Of a DNA stretch of 64,000 bases, positions 8,629-29,909 are shown piece after piece; position 1 is the stretch's first letter; each line of letters begins with the position of its first letter. Where the stretch lies: the NCBI GenBank assembly GCA_009731375.1, contig BJOX01000068.1:587153-651152 (forward strand), given 5' to 3'. The notes under the pieces are model-generated. The model did not search any database and was not told the origin of the DNA. It saw only the letters and a program-made list of their open reading frames with translations. A program made the position numbers and the translations under genes. This DNA is from Paulinella micropora (Eukaryota; Cercozoa; Imbricatea; Euglyphida).

Positions 8629-11600
8629 GAGGGGAGGGAAGCCCCAAAAAGGAGAGAGGAGAGATTAGACAGAACGAGGGCAAAACGGGGGAAGTGACGC
8701 TATATGCTTCCTATCCCCGCAAGCCTGGTAAGATTAGGAAGGTAGATATAGAGTTGTTTCACTATTGCTGTGGACACTATAATATAAAGAAGATGAAAGC
8801 TTTAGCAAATGCATTAGGCATTAAGTTAGTGGGAGATGAGAGCAAGGTAGCTTTTTGCGTGTCTTGCATGATAGGCAAGGCAAAAGTGTTAGCTAGATTT
8901 AAAGTTAATAGGATAGAGAGGGCAGACAAGCCTGGGCTAGTTTTGCACATGGACACAGAGGGTCCATGGGCTACTCGTTCTTTACACAGGAAGTATTATA
9001 AATTTTGCGTTACTGACGATTACTCACTCTTTATTAAGGACTATTACTTAGCTCATAAGAATGAGTGGGTAGATTGCTTTAAGCAAGCGATAGCGTTCTA
9101 TGAGAGACAGACAGGAAATAAGGTGAGAGAGGTGAGATGTGATCAGGAATTTGATGTAGCAACAGAAGTTATAGAGTGGTGGAAGCCTATCCAGTTCATC
9201 TGGAAGACGTCAGCCACTGGGGATAAAGATGGTAACCCCATAGCTGAAAAGGCAAACGATATAACCGCCGGGGCCGCAAGGGCAATGAGGCATCATGCAG
9301 AGCTGCCTCTAACCTTTTGGGCCGAAATGGAGCACGCCGCCACTACGATACACAACATTTTACCGGCCACTAGTGGGCCGCGTAAGGGTTTGTCGCCATA
9401 CGAGCAGTTGCTCGGCCGGAAGCCCATAGTCACTCAGCTGAGACCGGTAGGCAGCATGGGAGTCATGTACACCGGTAAGGGTAGGAAGGGTGAGTTCCGG
9501 GGAAAGAGGGTTATGTTGCTAGGGTATGATTTATTCAGAGAGTTATACCGTGTTTGGGACGGTAGGAAGGTCATAGCCGGAGTCAGAAACGCCCGTTTCA
9601 ACCCCTACGTGGTTGGAAAGGAGGCACACCCCCCTAGACGAGTCGAGTGGGATGGTGAGGTTTCTGAGGGGGAGAGTGAGAAAAGGGATGTCGATGTTCA
9701 CGAGACACACGCACCCACTCACGAACAAGCAAAAACCCATGAGAGTGAGGACAGTGATGTTGATGATGACGAGATTCACACACCCACTCACACACAAGCA
9801 CAGACCCATGTTGTGGAGGGCGATGATGGCGATGATGTTGAGGGGGAGCATGGAGGGGATGGTGGGGATGATAGTTTAGATCACAAACTCACCCCACCAC
9901 ACGACAGCCAGACAAATAGTGTACCTACACAGGACATCGACATCACACAGGCAGAAACACCCCATCCCACCACTTCACCCGCACACACGCATGAGACAGA
10001 GCTAGGACAGTCACAGGTAGGCACAGACCCTTCAGACCCAGAGGCAGAACATGAGAGGAGAGCCTATCACGAAGACAAAGAGCCTAGTAAGGGTAGGACG
10101 TGGGAGCAGAGCGATAGTATATCAGCCGCTAACATAGTCCACACAAAGAGAGAGAGACGACAGACAGCACAGCCCACTGCACCAACCAACCAACCAACAG
10201 TGAGGAAAGAGCCCAAACAAGCTCAAATACTAGAGGGTGTGATCGTGGAGGCCCCCGCTGCAGAGTGGGGCAAGGACTGGGCAAGAGAGAAGTACGGAGA
10301 GGGGTGGGAGAGAGTTAAGCGTAGAGGGGTAGTGAGACACCCCTGCAACCCTTCAGAGAGATTAAAAGTGCGTAAACAGAGAAAACCTTCTCACTTTGTT
10401 GATTTTGAGGGCAAATTAGAGAAGATGTTAGACTCCGAAATAAAAATATACGCCATTATCCCACAAGAGTCCGTATTGCCTGTCGGAGAGAGAGAGTCTG
10501 TCATGTTGTCTTATGATTGTTGCATGAATGAACAGAATGAACTTTTGTTCTATCTGAACGTTCGTGTCCCGAAAGATGTAGCTGAGCAGGGCATGTCCGC
10601 CAAAGACGTGCTTAAGGGCATACGTAAGGAATTGGAGTCCCTTAAGGATTTCAAGACTTACACATGGGTGTCCCCAAAGACGGCCCAAGAGGCCAGAGTT
10701 AGCAAGGTAGTTAGGCTGACATGGGTACATAAAGTCAAACTAGATGAGAAAGGACGTAAGTTCGTTAAGTCTAGATTAGCGCTTAGAGGTGATATGTTAG
10801 AGGCAGGTGTTAGTTACAACCCTGACCAATTCTTTGTGCCTTGCGCCGCCCACCGCTCGCTGCTCATGCTTGCAAATCTTGCTGCTTGGCATGGCCATAA
10901 GCTGTATGGCGTTGATTTTAAGAATGCCTACTTTAATGAGCGAATGCACGACCCTGTGTTTGCCTATGCACCTGATGGGTTAGACAGAGAGGGGCATGAG
11001 GGGATGATTTTGCGTATCGATGGTGCTTTGTATGGCGCGCCGCAGGCAGGCCGTAGATGGTATGAGATCTTAGCTCCGAAGTTAGAGGAGCTTGGCTTTA
11101 GGCTTTTAGACTCAGACCTTTGTATGTTTGTTCAGAAAGACAAGCCCATAAGAGAAGCCATAGTGGGGATTTTCCATGTAGATGACTTAATCTTTACGGC
11201 GACTAGCAAAAAGGCGTATGAAGATTTTGCAAGTGCTTTGGAGAAGCATTTCTCCCTAAAAAGGCTAGGAGTTGCAAGGGAGTTCAAAGGGATTGAAATA
11301 GTACAGGAAGGGGGACGAATCGTCCTTCATCAGCGTAAATACCAGTTACAGGTGTTAAGGGAGTTTGGGTATGATAAGTCCCGCCCCGTAAGCACCCCTG
11401 CACTAGATCAGTTGCCTTTAGCTATGTCCGATGATGCGGCGTTGCGCAAGTTCGCTATAGCTAGCATAGTTGGTAGTCTTCTTTATTTAGCTAAGATGAC
11501 TCGGCCGGATATAGAACAAGCGCTCAATGCAGCTAGTGTTATGCAGACCTTAGATAGAGTCACTTATGCCAAGTTAGGAAGGATATTGCGGTATTTGATC

Positions 11601-11762
11601 GGCTCATTTCGCGGGTTAGCATTTCACGGGCCTAAATCCTCGCAAGAGGGTCAATCCTACCCAAAAGTCACGTTGTGGCCTGATGCGGCCCATAAGGTTT
11701 GCACTAAAACCGGAAAGTCACATACGGGATACGTAATTCTATGGGGGGGGGGGACCCTATAG
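8629..11762 (+). CDS. pol: copia Pol: integrase and reverse transcriptase
   Basis: Domains in order: GAG-pre-integrase zinc module (FHYCCGHYN ... FCVSC, about 8757-8875); integrase core with D in LHMDTEGPW, second D in VRCDQEFD and E in GNPIAEKAND, so the DDE triad is present; a ~330-residue low-complexity linker with repeated THAPTHEQ/THTPTHTQ-like blocks (about 9690-10250); then reverse transcriptase with LYGVDFKNAYFNERM, LYGAPQAGRRWYE and catalytic FHVDDLIF at about 11172-11195. The RNase H domain starts (LWPDAAHK) but the frame stops at 11762 after an 11-G run. GTG at 8694 is only an artificial start; the frame is open from the protease side. Confidence 0.85.
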
Positions 11763-12148
11763 GTTGGCTTTCTAAGAGACAGAGTAGGATAGCCCTTAGT
11801 TCGAATGATGCTGAAATCTTTGCAGCAGCTGAATGTATTAGAGAGGGTCTAGCTGTAGGTCATGTTAGACAGGAACTCGGAATTCCGCAAAACGGTCCAG
11901 TTGAATTATATGAGGATAACACCCAAACAATTCTCGCAGCTGAACGGGGATTATCCGGACCACGCACCAAACATTTACCTCTCGAACTACATTTCATACA
12001 TCATTCACAGAGAGATGGTGAGATTAAGTTTATTAAAGTCAGTACTAAGAAACAAATCGGTGATTTGCTCACCAAACCGTTGCCTCGTGATCAGTTCTTA
12101 TATCTATTGAACAAATTCACGGTTATCATTCCGGAATACCCGGAATGA
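11741..12148 (+). CDS. pol: copia Pol: RNase H C-terminal part, shifted frame
   Basis: After the G homopolymer at 11743-11753 the protein continues in another frame: PIGWLSKRQSRIALSSNDAE, then ELYEDNTQTILAAERG and a KQIGDLLTKPLPRDQF tail. These are the hallmark C-terminal copia RNase H motifs. Adding one G or removing two would restore one frame across 8629-12148. Confidence 0.8.
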   Translation: MGGGDPIGWLSKRQSRIALSSNDAEIFAAAECIREGLAVGHVRQELGIPQNGPVELYEDNTQTILAAERGLSGPRTKHLPLELHFIHHSQRDGEIKFIKVSTKKQIGDLLTKPLPRDQFLYLLNKFTVIIPEYPE

Positions 12149-12561
12149 TTATGGGTGTTTCACCGATGTTTTGTGTTTTGTTTTTCTTTGTGTTTTCTCT
12201 TGTGCGAGTGTGTCCTCTCCTATAGGTGTTGATCTGGACGCGCGTGGCGATCGGATCGTGGGATCGTGGCCGCTGGCGGCGGGATTTTCGCAGCCCAGGC
12301 GGACTCGGGTGGCGCCCTGCCACCCCGACCAGACTTTTCCGGTGGACGGGGACCCTGGACACTTTGGAGCTTCATTTTTATGCAAAAAAACATAATTTTA
12401 CCTTTTTCTTTGATCTTTCCTATATTTCTATCACCTTTATATATATATTTTTTCTGGACTTTTGATACCCCTAACGGGAAGCGCTCGAATTTTTTTTTTT
12501 TTAAAGATGTTAGAGTTGACTGAAGATAGTGACGTAGTTATGACAAATAACTAAGGGGGAG
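12149..12561 (+). other. copia 3' untranslated region with polypurine tract
   Basis: No gene here. AAGGGGGAG at 12553-12561 is the typical copia plus-strand primer tract immediately before the 3' LTR. T-rich and A/T tracts at 12390-12510 precede it. Confidence 0.6.
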
Positions 12562-12939
12562 CGGCCGTTATTCCTACTTCGTTTCCGACGTTACCCGGAA
12601 TTACCGTTACCTGGGTAGTTTAATTTGTCATAATGACTGATAGAACTAATTCCACTTAATTATTTAGTGATACAGTGGACACTATACTTTGCCACTCTAG
12701 TGGCAGTATTAACTTAATCAGTCTTAGTAGAAATTTCTAGATAAGTAGGGACAGACATTATATTTCAAATCTTTGAAAGTTCCGTTACGCTTATCTTAGT
12801 TTTGCGACGTGTCATCTGTAGTTGTCAGAAATCACTTTATTAAATTGCCTTCTCTTACTTGGGTTACTGTATTAGAGACACAGGACAGGTGGACTCCGAG
12901 AGGTAAAGGCCTCTCAAAATGAGCATGCTGAGTTGCTCA
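12562..12939 (+). repeat. 3' LTR of the copia element
   Basis: It lies between the polypurine tract and TTGCTCA at 12933-12939. Its last 104 bp match the 5' remnant. A canonical TG start could not be fixed, so the left boundary is approximate. Confidence 0.6.
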
Positions 12940-13682
12940 AAGTTGCTCACCTGCCCGGATGGAACTACGGAGTAAACTGATCTATGCTGAGCAGTGGGCA
13001 TACCTACGGACAATCTTTCCACAAGCCACTGACTCACTGACTCATGGTAACGCGATCAGTGGTCGACACTGATTAGTCAACCTTCAGTGTCCCCGATCGA
13101 CCCTCAACTGCCCTGCAGGCCCCCGGTCTCAAACAGGGGAACTAACTAACCGGCTCACTGAGGAACTAATACATTCCATGAAATATAATACAATCGGTAC
13201 CAATTCATTAGAATTTTACTAAGTTAGTTACACGTTTACTTGTTATTCATATTAATATCCTGCAGAATAGTCCTCATTTTCCTGCACCTTACCTCCAATT
13301 TTCAAGTTTATTTTCAAGTTTGTTTTCAAGTTCTTCAAGTTTTTCAAGTTTTTTCCAATTTTCATTAATACCTGTATTTTCACGCTGTGGGTGTACGGCA
13401 AAAAACGACCTGAACTCTTACAATCACCTTTTTGTCCCTGATCATCGGATCAACCATAAAAGTTTTTCCGACCGCACTGACCTGCTCTCTCTTCCCTTCC
13501 ACTTCACCCAACCCCCATCCGTTACAATACCATACAACCAAAACCAATTCCCCTCTCCCAACTTGTGACCTCGCACTCAAAAACTTGTGACCTCGTCGCA
13601 CCCAAAATCCCACACTTACCCTGTCCTTTACCCAAGCTCTAAGCTTACCTTTACTGCAAACGAAAACAAACAAACTCAAACC
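12940..13682. other. Spacer without a recognised gene
   Basis: Unique sequence apart from a run of TTCAAGTTT-like units at about 13300-13350. Short frames exist, but none has supporting motifs. Confidence 0.5.
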
Positions 13683-13767
13683 TACTTAACCCATTGCAAA
13701 GGGGTGAGCACAGTCACTCGTGGTCTGGTAAACCTCCGTTATTAAATAACTGTTCTTGAAAATAAAT
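13683..13767 (+). repeat. LTR-like dispersed repeat, inverted partner at 27.6 kb
   Basis: The block around GCAAAGGGGTGAGCAC, TCACTCGTGGT, GGTAAAC and TTAAATAACT matches the reverse complement of about 27587-27665. It is the better-preserved core of what looks like an LTR end. Confidence 0.65.
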
Positions 13768-13898
13768 AAAATAATAAAATTACATATCAGTAAAGCCGGT
13801 GTGAATCGGGAACAAGAGGGAAGCATGTCACGGAGTCAGCGCGAGGCCGCAACGGTCAGCACCGTCCGCAGGCCCGGATCAGCAGGAGGCAGTGCACA

Positions 13899-14141
13899 AT
13901 GAGTATAGAACCCGGCGACGGAGACTCACGGGCCTTGCCGCAGCACCCCGTGCCTGCACTCCGGAAGCAGGGACAGGCGCAGCACAGGGGGCCACAGGAC
14001 TTGGCTGCGTTAACTCCGACAAAAGCTGCGGTAACTCCGACAAAAGCCGCGCCTCAAATTGCTTCACAGAGGCTCGGACTGATTTTCTACTGCCGCTCAA
14101 AGCATTCCACCTACAACTTTTTGCTCTCGGCTAACAACTAA
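13899..14141 (+). CDS. Small hypothetical ORF, 80 codons
   Basis: An ATG at 13899 opens an 80-codon GC-rich frame with an internal repeat of TPTKAA (two copies). No family is recognised, the frame overlaps another open frame, and no splice sites or promoter were resolved, so it may be spurious. Confidence 0.2.
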   Translation: MSIEPGDGDSRALPQHPVPALRKQGQAQHRGPQDLAALTPTKAAVTPTKAAPQIASQRLGLIFYCRSKHSTYNFLLSANN

Positions 14142-14396
14142 TCGTTAGCTTACCGTTGTTTTGCAGTTTGCTTTACCCGCAACTGCTGTTTGAGCCGCCA
14201 TCACAACCTACAATTATCTCTCAGTCTTGATCGTATTTTGTAAGTCTGCAGCGAGTACAAAATCATTCAAACTTTTACGCAAACGCCCATTTTACACAAG
14301 CGCTGGGTTAATCTCATAGAGCTGAGTGGGAAGCAGAAGAGAAAGCGCTAGAGATATCGATACGAAAAGAGAAAGCATGAAGTGTCAAAAAACAAA

Positions 14397-14413
14397 TTAA
14401 TAATAATAATAAC

Positions 14414-14469
<56 letters not shown>

Positions 14470-14554
14470 TAACTGATAATAAAGTAGTCACTGGCAGTTT
14501 AAGGTCATGCAGAGACACGATGCAGTTTAGCGTCATGCCGAGGACAAGCACTAT

Positions 14555-14589
<35 letters not shown>

Positions 14590-14660
14590 GGATAGGATGG
14601 ATAGATTGATGGATAGACAGACAGATAGACAGACAGACAGACAGATAGATAGATAGATAT

Positions 14661-14697
<37 letters not shown>

Positions 14698-14700
14698 TAA
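14397..14700. repeat. Microsatellites (AAT)n, (GATT)n, (GATA)n
   Basis: (AAT)n at 14397-14468, (GATT)n near 14556-14587 and (GATA)n/(GACA)n at 14588-14696 flank a short unique segment. No genes were seen. Confidence 0.9.
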
Positions 14701-14881
14701 AAAAACTTGCCACGTACAGGTGAGTAGGAAGCAGAAGAGATAGAATGGAAGAGTTCGTAATAAATGAGAGCTGAATCCTTGGAGTAAATAAACGAAGTGA
14801 CCGCTATGCTATTTACTGGTATTAATATTTCACCTGCTCCCATAGAGTCAGGACTCAAATTGCATGCATATTTGGTTGTTC

Positions 14882-24388
<9,507 letters not shown>

Positions 24389-24431
24389 CTGCAATCGAAA
24401 CAAAAAGCCAAAAACAGTGCAAAAACTACTA

Positions 24432-24954
<523 letters not shown>

Positions 24955-25020
<66 letters not shown>

Positions 25021-25058
25021 CATGTTATGCTATCACCTTCGGTATGCTTGTCTTGTGG

Positions 25059-25109
<51 letters not shown>

Positions 25110-25110
25110 G

Positions 25111-25164
<54 letters not shown>

Positions 25165-25193
25165 GCTGCTGCTACTGCTGCTGCTGCTACAAC
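24955..25193. repeat. (AAT)n, (ACT)n and (TGC)n arrays
   Basis: Trinucleotide repeats with a ~45-bp unique island at 25019-25061. Confidence 0.9.
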
Positions 25194-25263
25194 ACGCTAC
25201 ATGTCAAGTCGGCTAATTTGTCTTTAGGCATTCTAAACAGAAACGCTAAAAGATAAACTTAAT

Positions 25264-25400
25264 ATGTACATGGACATTGTACTGGTGAAGACCTGCTTTG
25301 CTCCTGTTTGCATCCATCGAGGCTTTGCCTTGCACATAGAAAAAGAAATGATTGCACAACTGAATGATCACATTGGATTATCAACAAAGCAAATGCACAC
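25264..25400 (+). CDS. Possible short ORF fragment
   Basis: An ATG-started frame reads MDIVLVKTCFAPVCIHRG and a further natural-looking ~25 residues before dissolving into (CA)n translation. No splice sites were fixed. It may be an exon remnant or chance. Confidence 0.15.
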
Positions 25401-25483
25401 AAAAACACAAAAACACACAAACACACAAGCACACAAGCACACAAACAAACAAACACACAAGCACACACTGACACTCACCCACT

Positions 25484-25514
<31 letters not shown>

Positions 25515-25523
25515 GCACGCACG

Positions 25524-25620
<97 letters not shown>

Positions 25621-25639
25621 TAGATAAATAGATAGATAA

Positions 25640-25689
<50 letters not shown>

Positions 25690-25803
25690 AGAAAGAGAGA
25701 GAAAGAGAAAGAGAGAGAAAGATCGAGAGAGAGAGAGAGGGAGAGAGAGAGAGAGAGAGAGAGAAATAGAGAGAGAAAGAAAGAAAGAAAGAAAGAAAAA
25801 AAA

Positions 25804-25846
<43 letters not shown>

Positions 25847-25868
25847 GAGAGACGCAGAGAGAGAGGGA
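25395..25868. repeat. (CA)n then (GA)n microsatellite
   Basis: (CA)n at about 25395-25600, (GA)n at 25600-25868, with AAGA interruptions. Confidence 0.9.
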
Positions 25869-25870
25869 TG

Positions 25871-26278
25871 TTATTTTAGCGTCTTGTATTTCACCCAACG
25901 TAACTGTATGTCAGACTTTGTCATGGCTATTTTCTTTCTTCCCTGCTGATGGCTGGTTTTCTGATTCACGTTGCCATTAATGCACACATTGTTTGTAACA
26001 TTGGCGACATTCGACACACGAGCATGTGCAATCTCAAACGTCGAGTCTTTTGACACATACCTCAAAATAACACAAACAACTTTGCAATACGAAATCAACC
26101 AACAACTCGGATGAGAAAAGAAGAATTCAATGCAATTATACAGTACTCGGTCACAAAAGTGGTGTTCCAACAGAACTTCCAACAATTGGGTTGACTGTTG
26201 ACGAACATATTTGCAAGCAAACAAAGAATGCAAAGTAACGCCAGACAGGCAAACGTGAAGGACAGTAAGGCGAACACC
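25871..26278 (-). CDS. Candidate last exon of an unrecognised gene
   Basis: A strong acceptor (T tract, then TTTCAACAG) is followed by ~136 open codons reading YVRQQSTQLLEVLLEHHF, a hydrophobic CWLISYCKVVCVILRYV segment and a basic tail, ending in TAA just before the GA microsatellite. A competing frame from the same acceptor encodes a strongly hydrophobic ~25-residue segment but stops after ~60 codons. No family is recognised. Confidence 0.35.
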   Translation of the reverse strand, partial: GVRLTVLHVCLSGVTLHSLFACKYVRQQSTQLLEVLLEHHFCDRVLYNCIEFFFSHPSCWLISYCKVVCVILRYVSKDSTFEIAHARVSNVANVTNNVCINGNVNQKTSHQQGRKKIAMTKSDIQLRWVKYKTLK

Positions 26279-26279
26279 T

Positions 26280-26739
26280 GTTGAAACTCAGGCACAGATA
26301 GTTAAAAAAAAAACTATAGCCTCAGTATAAATGATTACTGGATTTGGCATTGGTGCGAACGCTGTGGTGAACCACACATGCAAACTCACCTGTTTCACGT
26401 GACTTAGTGCATAAGTAGGTTAACTGGCCGGGCTGCGCCAGCGCAAAATACCGATGATGACCAATCGAATGGCAAGACATTGCCTACAAACACGCTACGG
26501 CCCGACGTGATTTACCTCTTCCCGGAGTGTTACTGATATTCATTCTAATTTTCCATTCTTTTTTTGCTAAAAATTCTCTAGTAGTTTCTCTGTTTGCTTC
26601 TTTATTCTCTTCTTTTACTCCTATTTCTTTTTGTTCAATAGTTTTATTCTTTTCTTGAAGAACTTCTTTCTTGGGTTAGTTATTCATATATTCCTTGTCT
26701 TGATTCATTTGCAAGCGGCAGTCAGACCTGGGGCATGAC
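26280..26739. other. Spacer, nothing recognised
   Basis: Unique sequence with T-rich tracts at 26555-26700. No supported gene. Confidence 0.5.
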
Positions 26740-27078
26740 TCAGGCTTGACGCCACAAAGTTGATTCAATATAATGCAGGATTAGCAGTTTTAGCCATGCA
26801 TTGACACGTTCTTTGTCTCTTTTCTCTTGATTGTTTTCTGCTCCAAACTCTATCTTCTGACCACGCGTACGAGAAAGTAGGCAGTACTTCCATTGACCTG
26901 CTTGCCCATTGGTAAATTGCACCAGGAGTGTAGTGTGGCAAACATCAAGAGTAGCCATGCGATCGTAGTGTAGTGGTGAGGATGGGTATTTGTTGCGTCC
27001 ACGTTGTTGTCGTTGTTGTCTGCTCCTTTGTTCCTTCTCTTCTATGTGAGGATGACGTGTAGGGTTGTGATGTCATAG
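26740..27078 (-). CDS. LTR-element-like region, second frame
   Basis: Open from about 27078 to a TGA at 26740-26742, with an internal ATG at 26958. It reads a basic RSRQQRQQRGRNK tract, then MATLDVCHTTLLVQFTNG and a helix-rich C-terminus (NAWLKLLILHYIES). It overlaps the preceding Arg/Ser-rich frame, which suggests a frame-shifted Gag-like or nucleocapsid-like protein downstream of the LTR-like repeat at 27.6 kb. No zinc knuckle is seen. Confidence 0.35.
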
Positions 27079-27513
27079 TTACTTTTCTTAGGGGTTGCAG
27101 TCGGTGTAGAGACTGACTGAGAGCGAGAGTGAGAGCCAGTTTCATTGCTTCTTTTTGAGCTCTGATGTGAGGGGGATTGATTTCGGTGGTGTTGCTGTCC
27201 GTAGTCTCGGTTGCGTGGTTTGTTGTTGTCAGGAAGGTTGCGTCTGATGGTCTGTGGGGACGGGGTGCGTTGTTTGCCTGAGTATGAGCGTTGGTATCGT
27301 TGTTCAGGGCTGCGTCCTCGACGTTGTTCCTTGTTGTATCGTTGGTCGTTGTTGGTCGCGACGTGGTGAGCTTGACCTTCTTCTGCGGTATGGGGAGTTG
27401 GATCGGCTGCTTCGACGGTCCACATCATGATGTTGTTGGCTGGGTTCCATAGAGCTGTAGCGTCTTGAGTTGTCACCAGTGCGTTGATTGTTATCTCTGC
27501 GACGATTGCTCAT
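27070..27513 (-). pseudogene. Arg/Ser-rich Gag-like ORF, frame-shifted
   Basis: An ATG at 27513 opens MSNRRRDNNQRTGDNSRRYS and a long Arg/Ser-rich stretch. Near 27310 the natural composition moves to an overlapping frame (RRGRSPEQRYQRSYSGKQR), open to 27042. It starts ~75 bp after an LTR-like block and reads away from it, as gag does in LTR elements. The assignment rests on position and composition only. Confidence 0.35.
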
Positions 27514-27586
27514 CGTAGGCGGTCTGGTCGTGCAGACGTGTCGTATCCCGAACCCTAATCAGGGGCAAGGATGCAGATGTAACTTT

Positions 27587-27670
27587 CAAAAATAGTTATT
27601 TAATGACAGGGGTTTACCGTACCACGAGTGACCGTGCTAACCCCTTTGCTTAAGGTTTATATAGTGCTAG
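27587..27670 (-). promoter_or_regulatory. LTR-like block with TATA box
   Basis: Reading the minus strand, CTATATAAACC at about 27655-27665 is followed by the conserved GCAAAGGGGTTAGCAC ... TTAAATAACT block shared with 13683-13767. This looks like the promoter and 3' end of a 5' LTR for the Gag-like ORF. Confidence 0.45.
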
Positions 27671-28811
27671 GGCTGGTTAATGGAAAGGGCAAGGGCTAGG
27701 TATAGGGCAGGGTTCATGGTCTGCAGTGCGTATGAGCTGTGGCAGGCTCAAGAAGGTTTTTGAGGAAAGTTTTTGTGGAAGGAAGTTGGTTTATTTTGTG
27801 TGGTAGCGGATGTACATTCTAGGAGTGGATTTTTCCACATCCTAAGATCGATCGTGTTCGAATTCCGCGGTAGTAGACAAGGCATACGATTGCCTTTCAG
27901 TCTCGACTAAAGACATACGATTGTCTTTCTATGCAAGAAAGGGAGAGAGGGTCGTACGAACGGTCCTTTGATCTTTCGTGTTCTCGGATTAAGCATTTGG
28001 TTATTAAATAATGTGCAGTGACTGGCTAGAGTGGAAGAGAAAATAGCACGGCGAGTGAAAAAAATTACGAGTTGGCTCACCGGATAGGTAAAAAAGGAAA
28101 TTGCTAGAGCAAAAACTTCAGAAAATTGTCAGAGCAAACCCAAGTGTAAATAATTGTAGTAATAAAGGTAAAAACTTGATTGAAAGTTCCAGAAATAAGT
28201 CACAAGTTTGGTATTGATACAATGAATTATCGGAATCAATACTGTACCGGACCGAATTATCAATATTGTGATAAACTTCTTCAAGTTTTTACTTCAAGTT
28301 TACACTTCTATTTTTAGTTCCTGCACTTCATTTTTCCCGTTTATTTATCAACTGTCATAACTTGTAGTTGTTACGTTTTCAACTACTATTAACAGATATG
28401 TTCATTTTCCATTGCCTGCTATTTTCTCTAAATATGCTGACTATTGCCTTTTTGTCCCATATCTACATAACTGTGAGAAACTTTTATTACTGTTCACAGG
28501 CATTTATCTATTCTGCCCTTCAAGTCAAATAGGTAATACTTAACTGCCATTCAAGTCAAATAGGCAATAGACTTTATTTTTTTCTCAGACTGACTTGAAA
28601 TATCCAACTGCTACACAACAACAGGTATCACTTGAGAACTAGTAGTTTATTCACAGAATATGTCTTGTTTCGCAAGATACAAGTAGTCTGTCATGCAACT
28701 GTACTGAATAAACTGGAATTGACCATCCCAGGAGTCTTTTTGTACAATTCCCAGATCTCTGAAATATTTCGGGTCTAATGACAGCCGTGTGGCTATTCAA
28801 GTGAATGCAGG
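27671..28811. other. Probable remaining LTR and AT-rich spacer
   Basis: No gene seen. TTCAAGTTT-like motifs at 28270-28310 echo those at 13300-13350, supporting a shared element beyond the core repeat. A short direct repeat (TCAAGTCAAATAGG) occurs at about 28518 and 28552. Confidence 0.4.
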
Positions 28812-29229
28812 TTGGTAATTTCCTCACAGGGGTGTAGTCCAGACTTACAATTCGAATTTCCCTATATTTTTCGGAAGAGTCACACTCTGTGTGTGCTGTC
28901 GACAGCTCGGACTGGGGAACTCCTACCTGTGTTTGGAAACATCAACAGCGAACATTCTCAAGGTCACTCATCACACTCACACAGTACAGCTAGTTCACCT
29001 GTCTTCACGCGATCGTTGTGTGATGACAGTTGAGCATGCTCACCACACGCAGAGAGGCGATTCTGCACTATGTATTCAAGTTCTGTTCAACCTCGTTCAA
29101 GTTCCGGCATACATAGAAACATTTCCTCAGTTAAGAACATCCATTAGCAAATTGCACACAAGGTCTCCTTTGCAAATTCCAGACCTTTTGCTACATGGTG
29201 ATTCTTTTCTACCGTTTTGTGTGCAGAAA

Positions 29230-29361
29230 TGAGTCTTCCAGCCTCGTTTCCACGCCCCAACTACGACCTGGTCTCCAAGGAGTCCCGCTATCGTGATCAT
29301 GAATCTGAATGCCTGAACGTTCTTCGAACTATGCGTACGAGCCTCAAGCTTGAAAACAAGT
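29230..29361 (+). CDS. Candidate first coding exon of an unrecognised gene
   Basis: After TGTGTGCAG, an ATG at 29232 opens MSLPASFPRPNYDLVSKESR and continues as a charged helical segment ending near TSLKLENK, with GTGTATGTTA (a GTATGT donor) immediately after. Codon usage and composition look coding. Downstream exons were not identified. Confidence 0.35.
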
Positions 29362-29590
29362 GTATGTTATTAAAAGACAATGTATTTACTGATCGGAAGT
29401 GTTTTTAGAGAAGGAGAAAAAATTATAATGCTGCTTTTATTTTAATAGTAATACTATTTGTTCTTGACATACTGCCTCAGGATTAAGTTACGGGGGGGAC
29501 AACGAGTGTGGAAGGAGGAGTTTTTTATTTATTTCAAGACAAAAAATGAGGCTAGAGATTTACAGCTGACGCGTGTCTGGTGTATGCGTT

Positions 29591-29842
29591 TTATTTATCC
29601 ACTGCACCGTCTATCCGTGGGTTAATGCACTTAGTTGCAACATCCAGTAGCATTTGTGCAGAAAAGAAATCAGCAGCTATATGACGAAAATATTGCATAT
29701 TTCCGTCATAAAAACGGGAAGGGGTACTGTAGGCATCACCCCCCGGATAGCCGGTAAAAAGTATAGTTTTTCGGGTGTCAGGTGCACCTAGTTTTTTTCC
29801 CAGTATTTCGATATCGTTTGGCCGGATTTGACCTAATGCCAT
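29591..29842 (-). CDS. Compact 83-codon ORF, unrecognised (virus- or bacterium-like)
   Basis: An ATG at 29842 opens a complete protein beginning MALGQIRPNDIEILGKKLG and containing ILFTGYPGGDAYSTPSRF, ending in TAA at 29591-29593. Its composition is unlike the surrounding repeats. It begins one base after the stop of another small ORF, an operon-like arrangement. No family is recognised; a viral or transferred origin is possible. Confidence 0.45.
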   Translation of the reverse strand: MALGQIRPNDIEILGKKLGAPDTRKTILFTGYPGGDAYSTPSRFYDGNMQYFRHIAADFFSAQMLLDVATKCINPRIDGAVDK

Positions 29843-29843
29843 T

Positions 29844-29906
29844 TTATCCGTGGTCTGTGGCCGCTTTCTTTTTCGGCTTCACTGAGCTAATATAACGAGA
29901 CATCAT
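29844..29906 (-). CDS. Tiny ORF, 20 codons, with purine-rich leader
   Basis: ATG ATG starts a short basic peptide (MMSRYISSVKPKKKAATDHG) ending in TAA at 29844-29846. AAAGGAG lies ~3 nt before the first ATG, a perfect Shine-Dalgarno-like sequence. Its stop is one base from the next ATG. Confidence 0.35.
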   Translation of the reverse strand: MMSRYISSVKPKKKAATDHG

Positions 29907-29909
29907 TCT

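Larger units (their letters stand above)
5468..12939 (+). mobile_element. Ty1/copia-type LTR retrotransposon, decayed
   Basis: The order gag - protease - integrase - reverse transcriptase - RNase H is the copia order. A ~110-bp segment at 5468-5577 recurs at 12836-12939 with three substitutions and a 6-nt deletion, marking LTR 3' ends. A tRNA-complementary primer site follows the first copy, and a polypurine tract (12553-12561) precedes the second. The element is disrupted: an in-frame TAA and a frame change in gag, a frame change in a G run near 8621, and another in an 11-G run at 11743-11753 within RNase H. The two G-run changes could be assembly errors. The 5' LTR appears truncated because the expected ~270 bp upstream does not match the 3' LTR. 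Confidence 0.85.

Noticed and set aside
12126-12523. Several 75-85-codon frames in the copia 3' region
   Set aside because: Mutually overlapping on both strands without motifs; position fits a 3' untranslated region.
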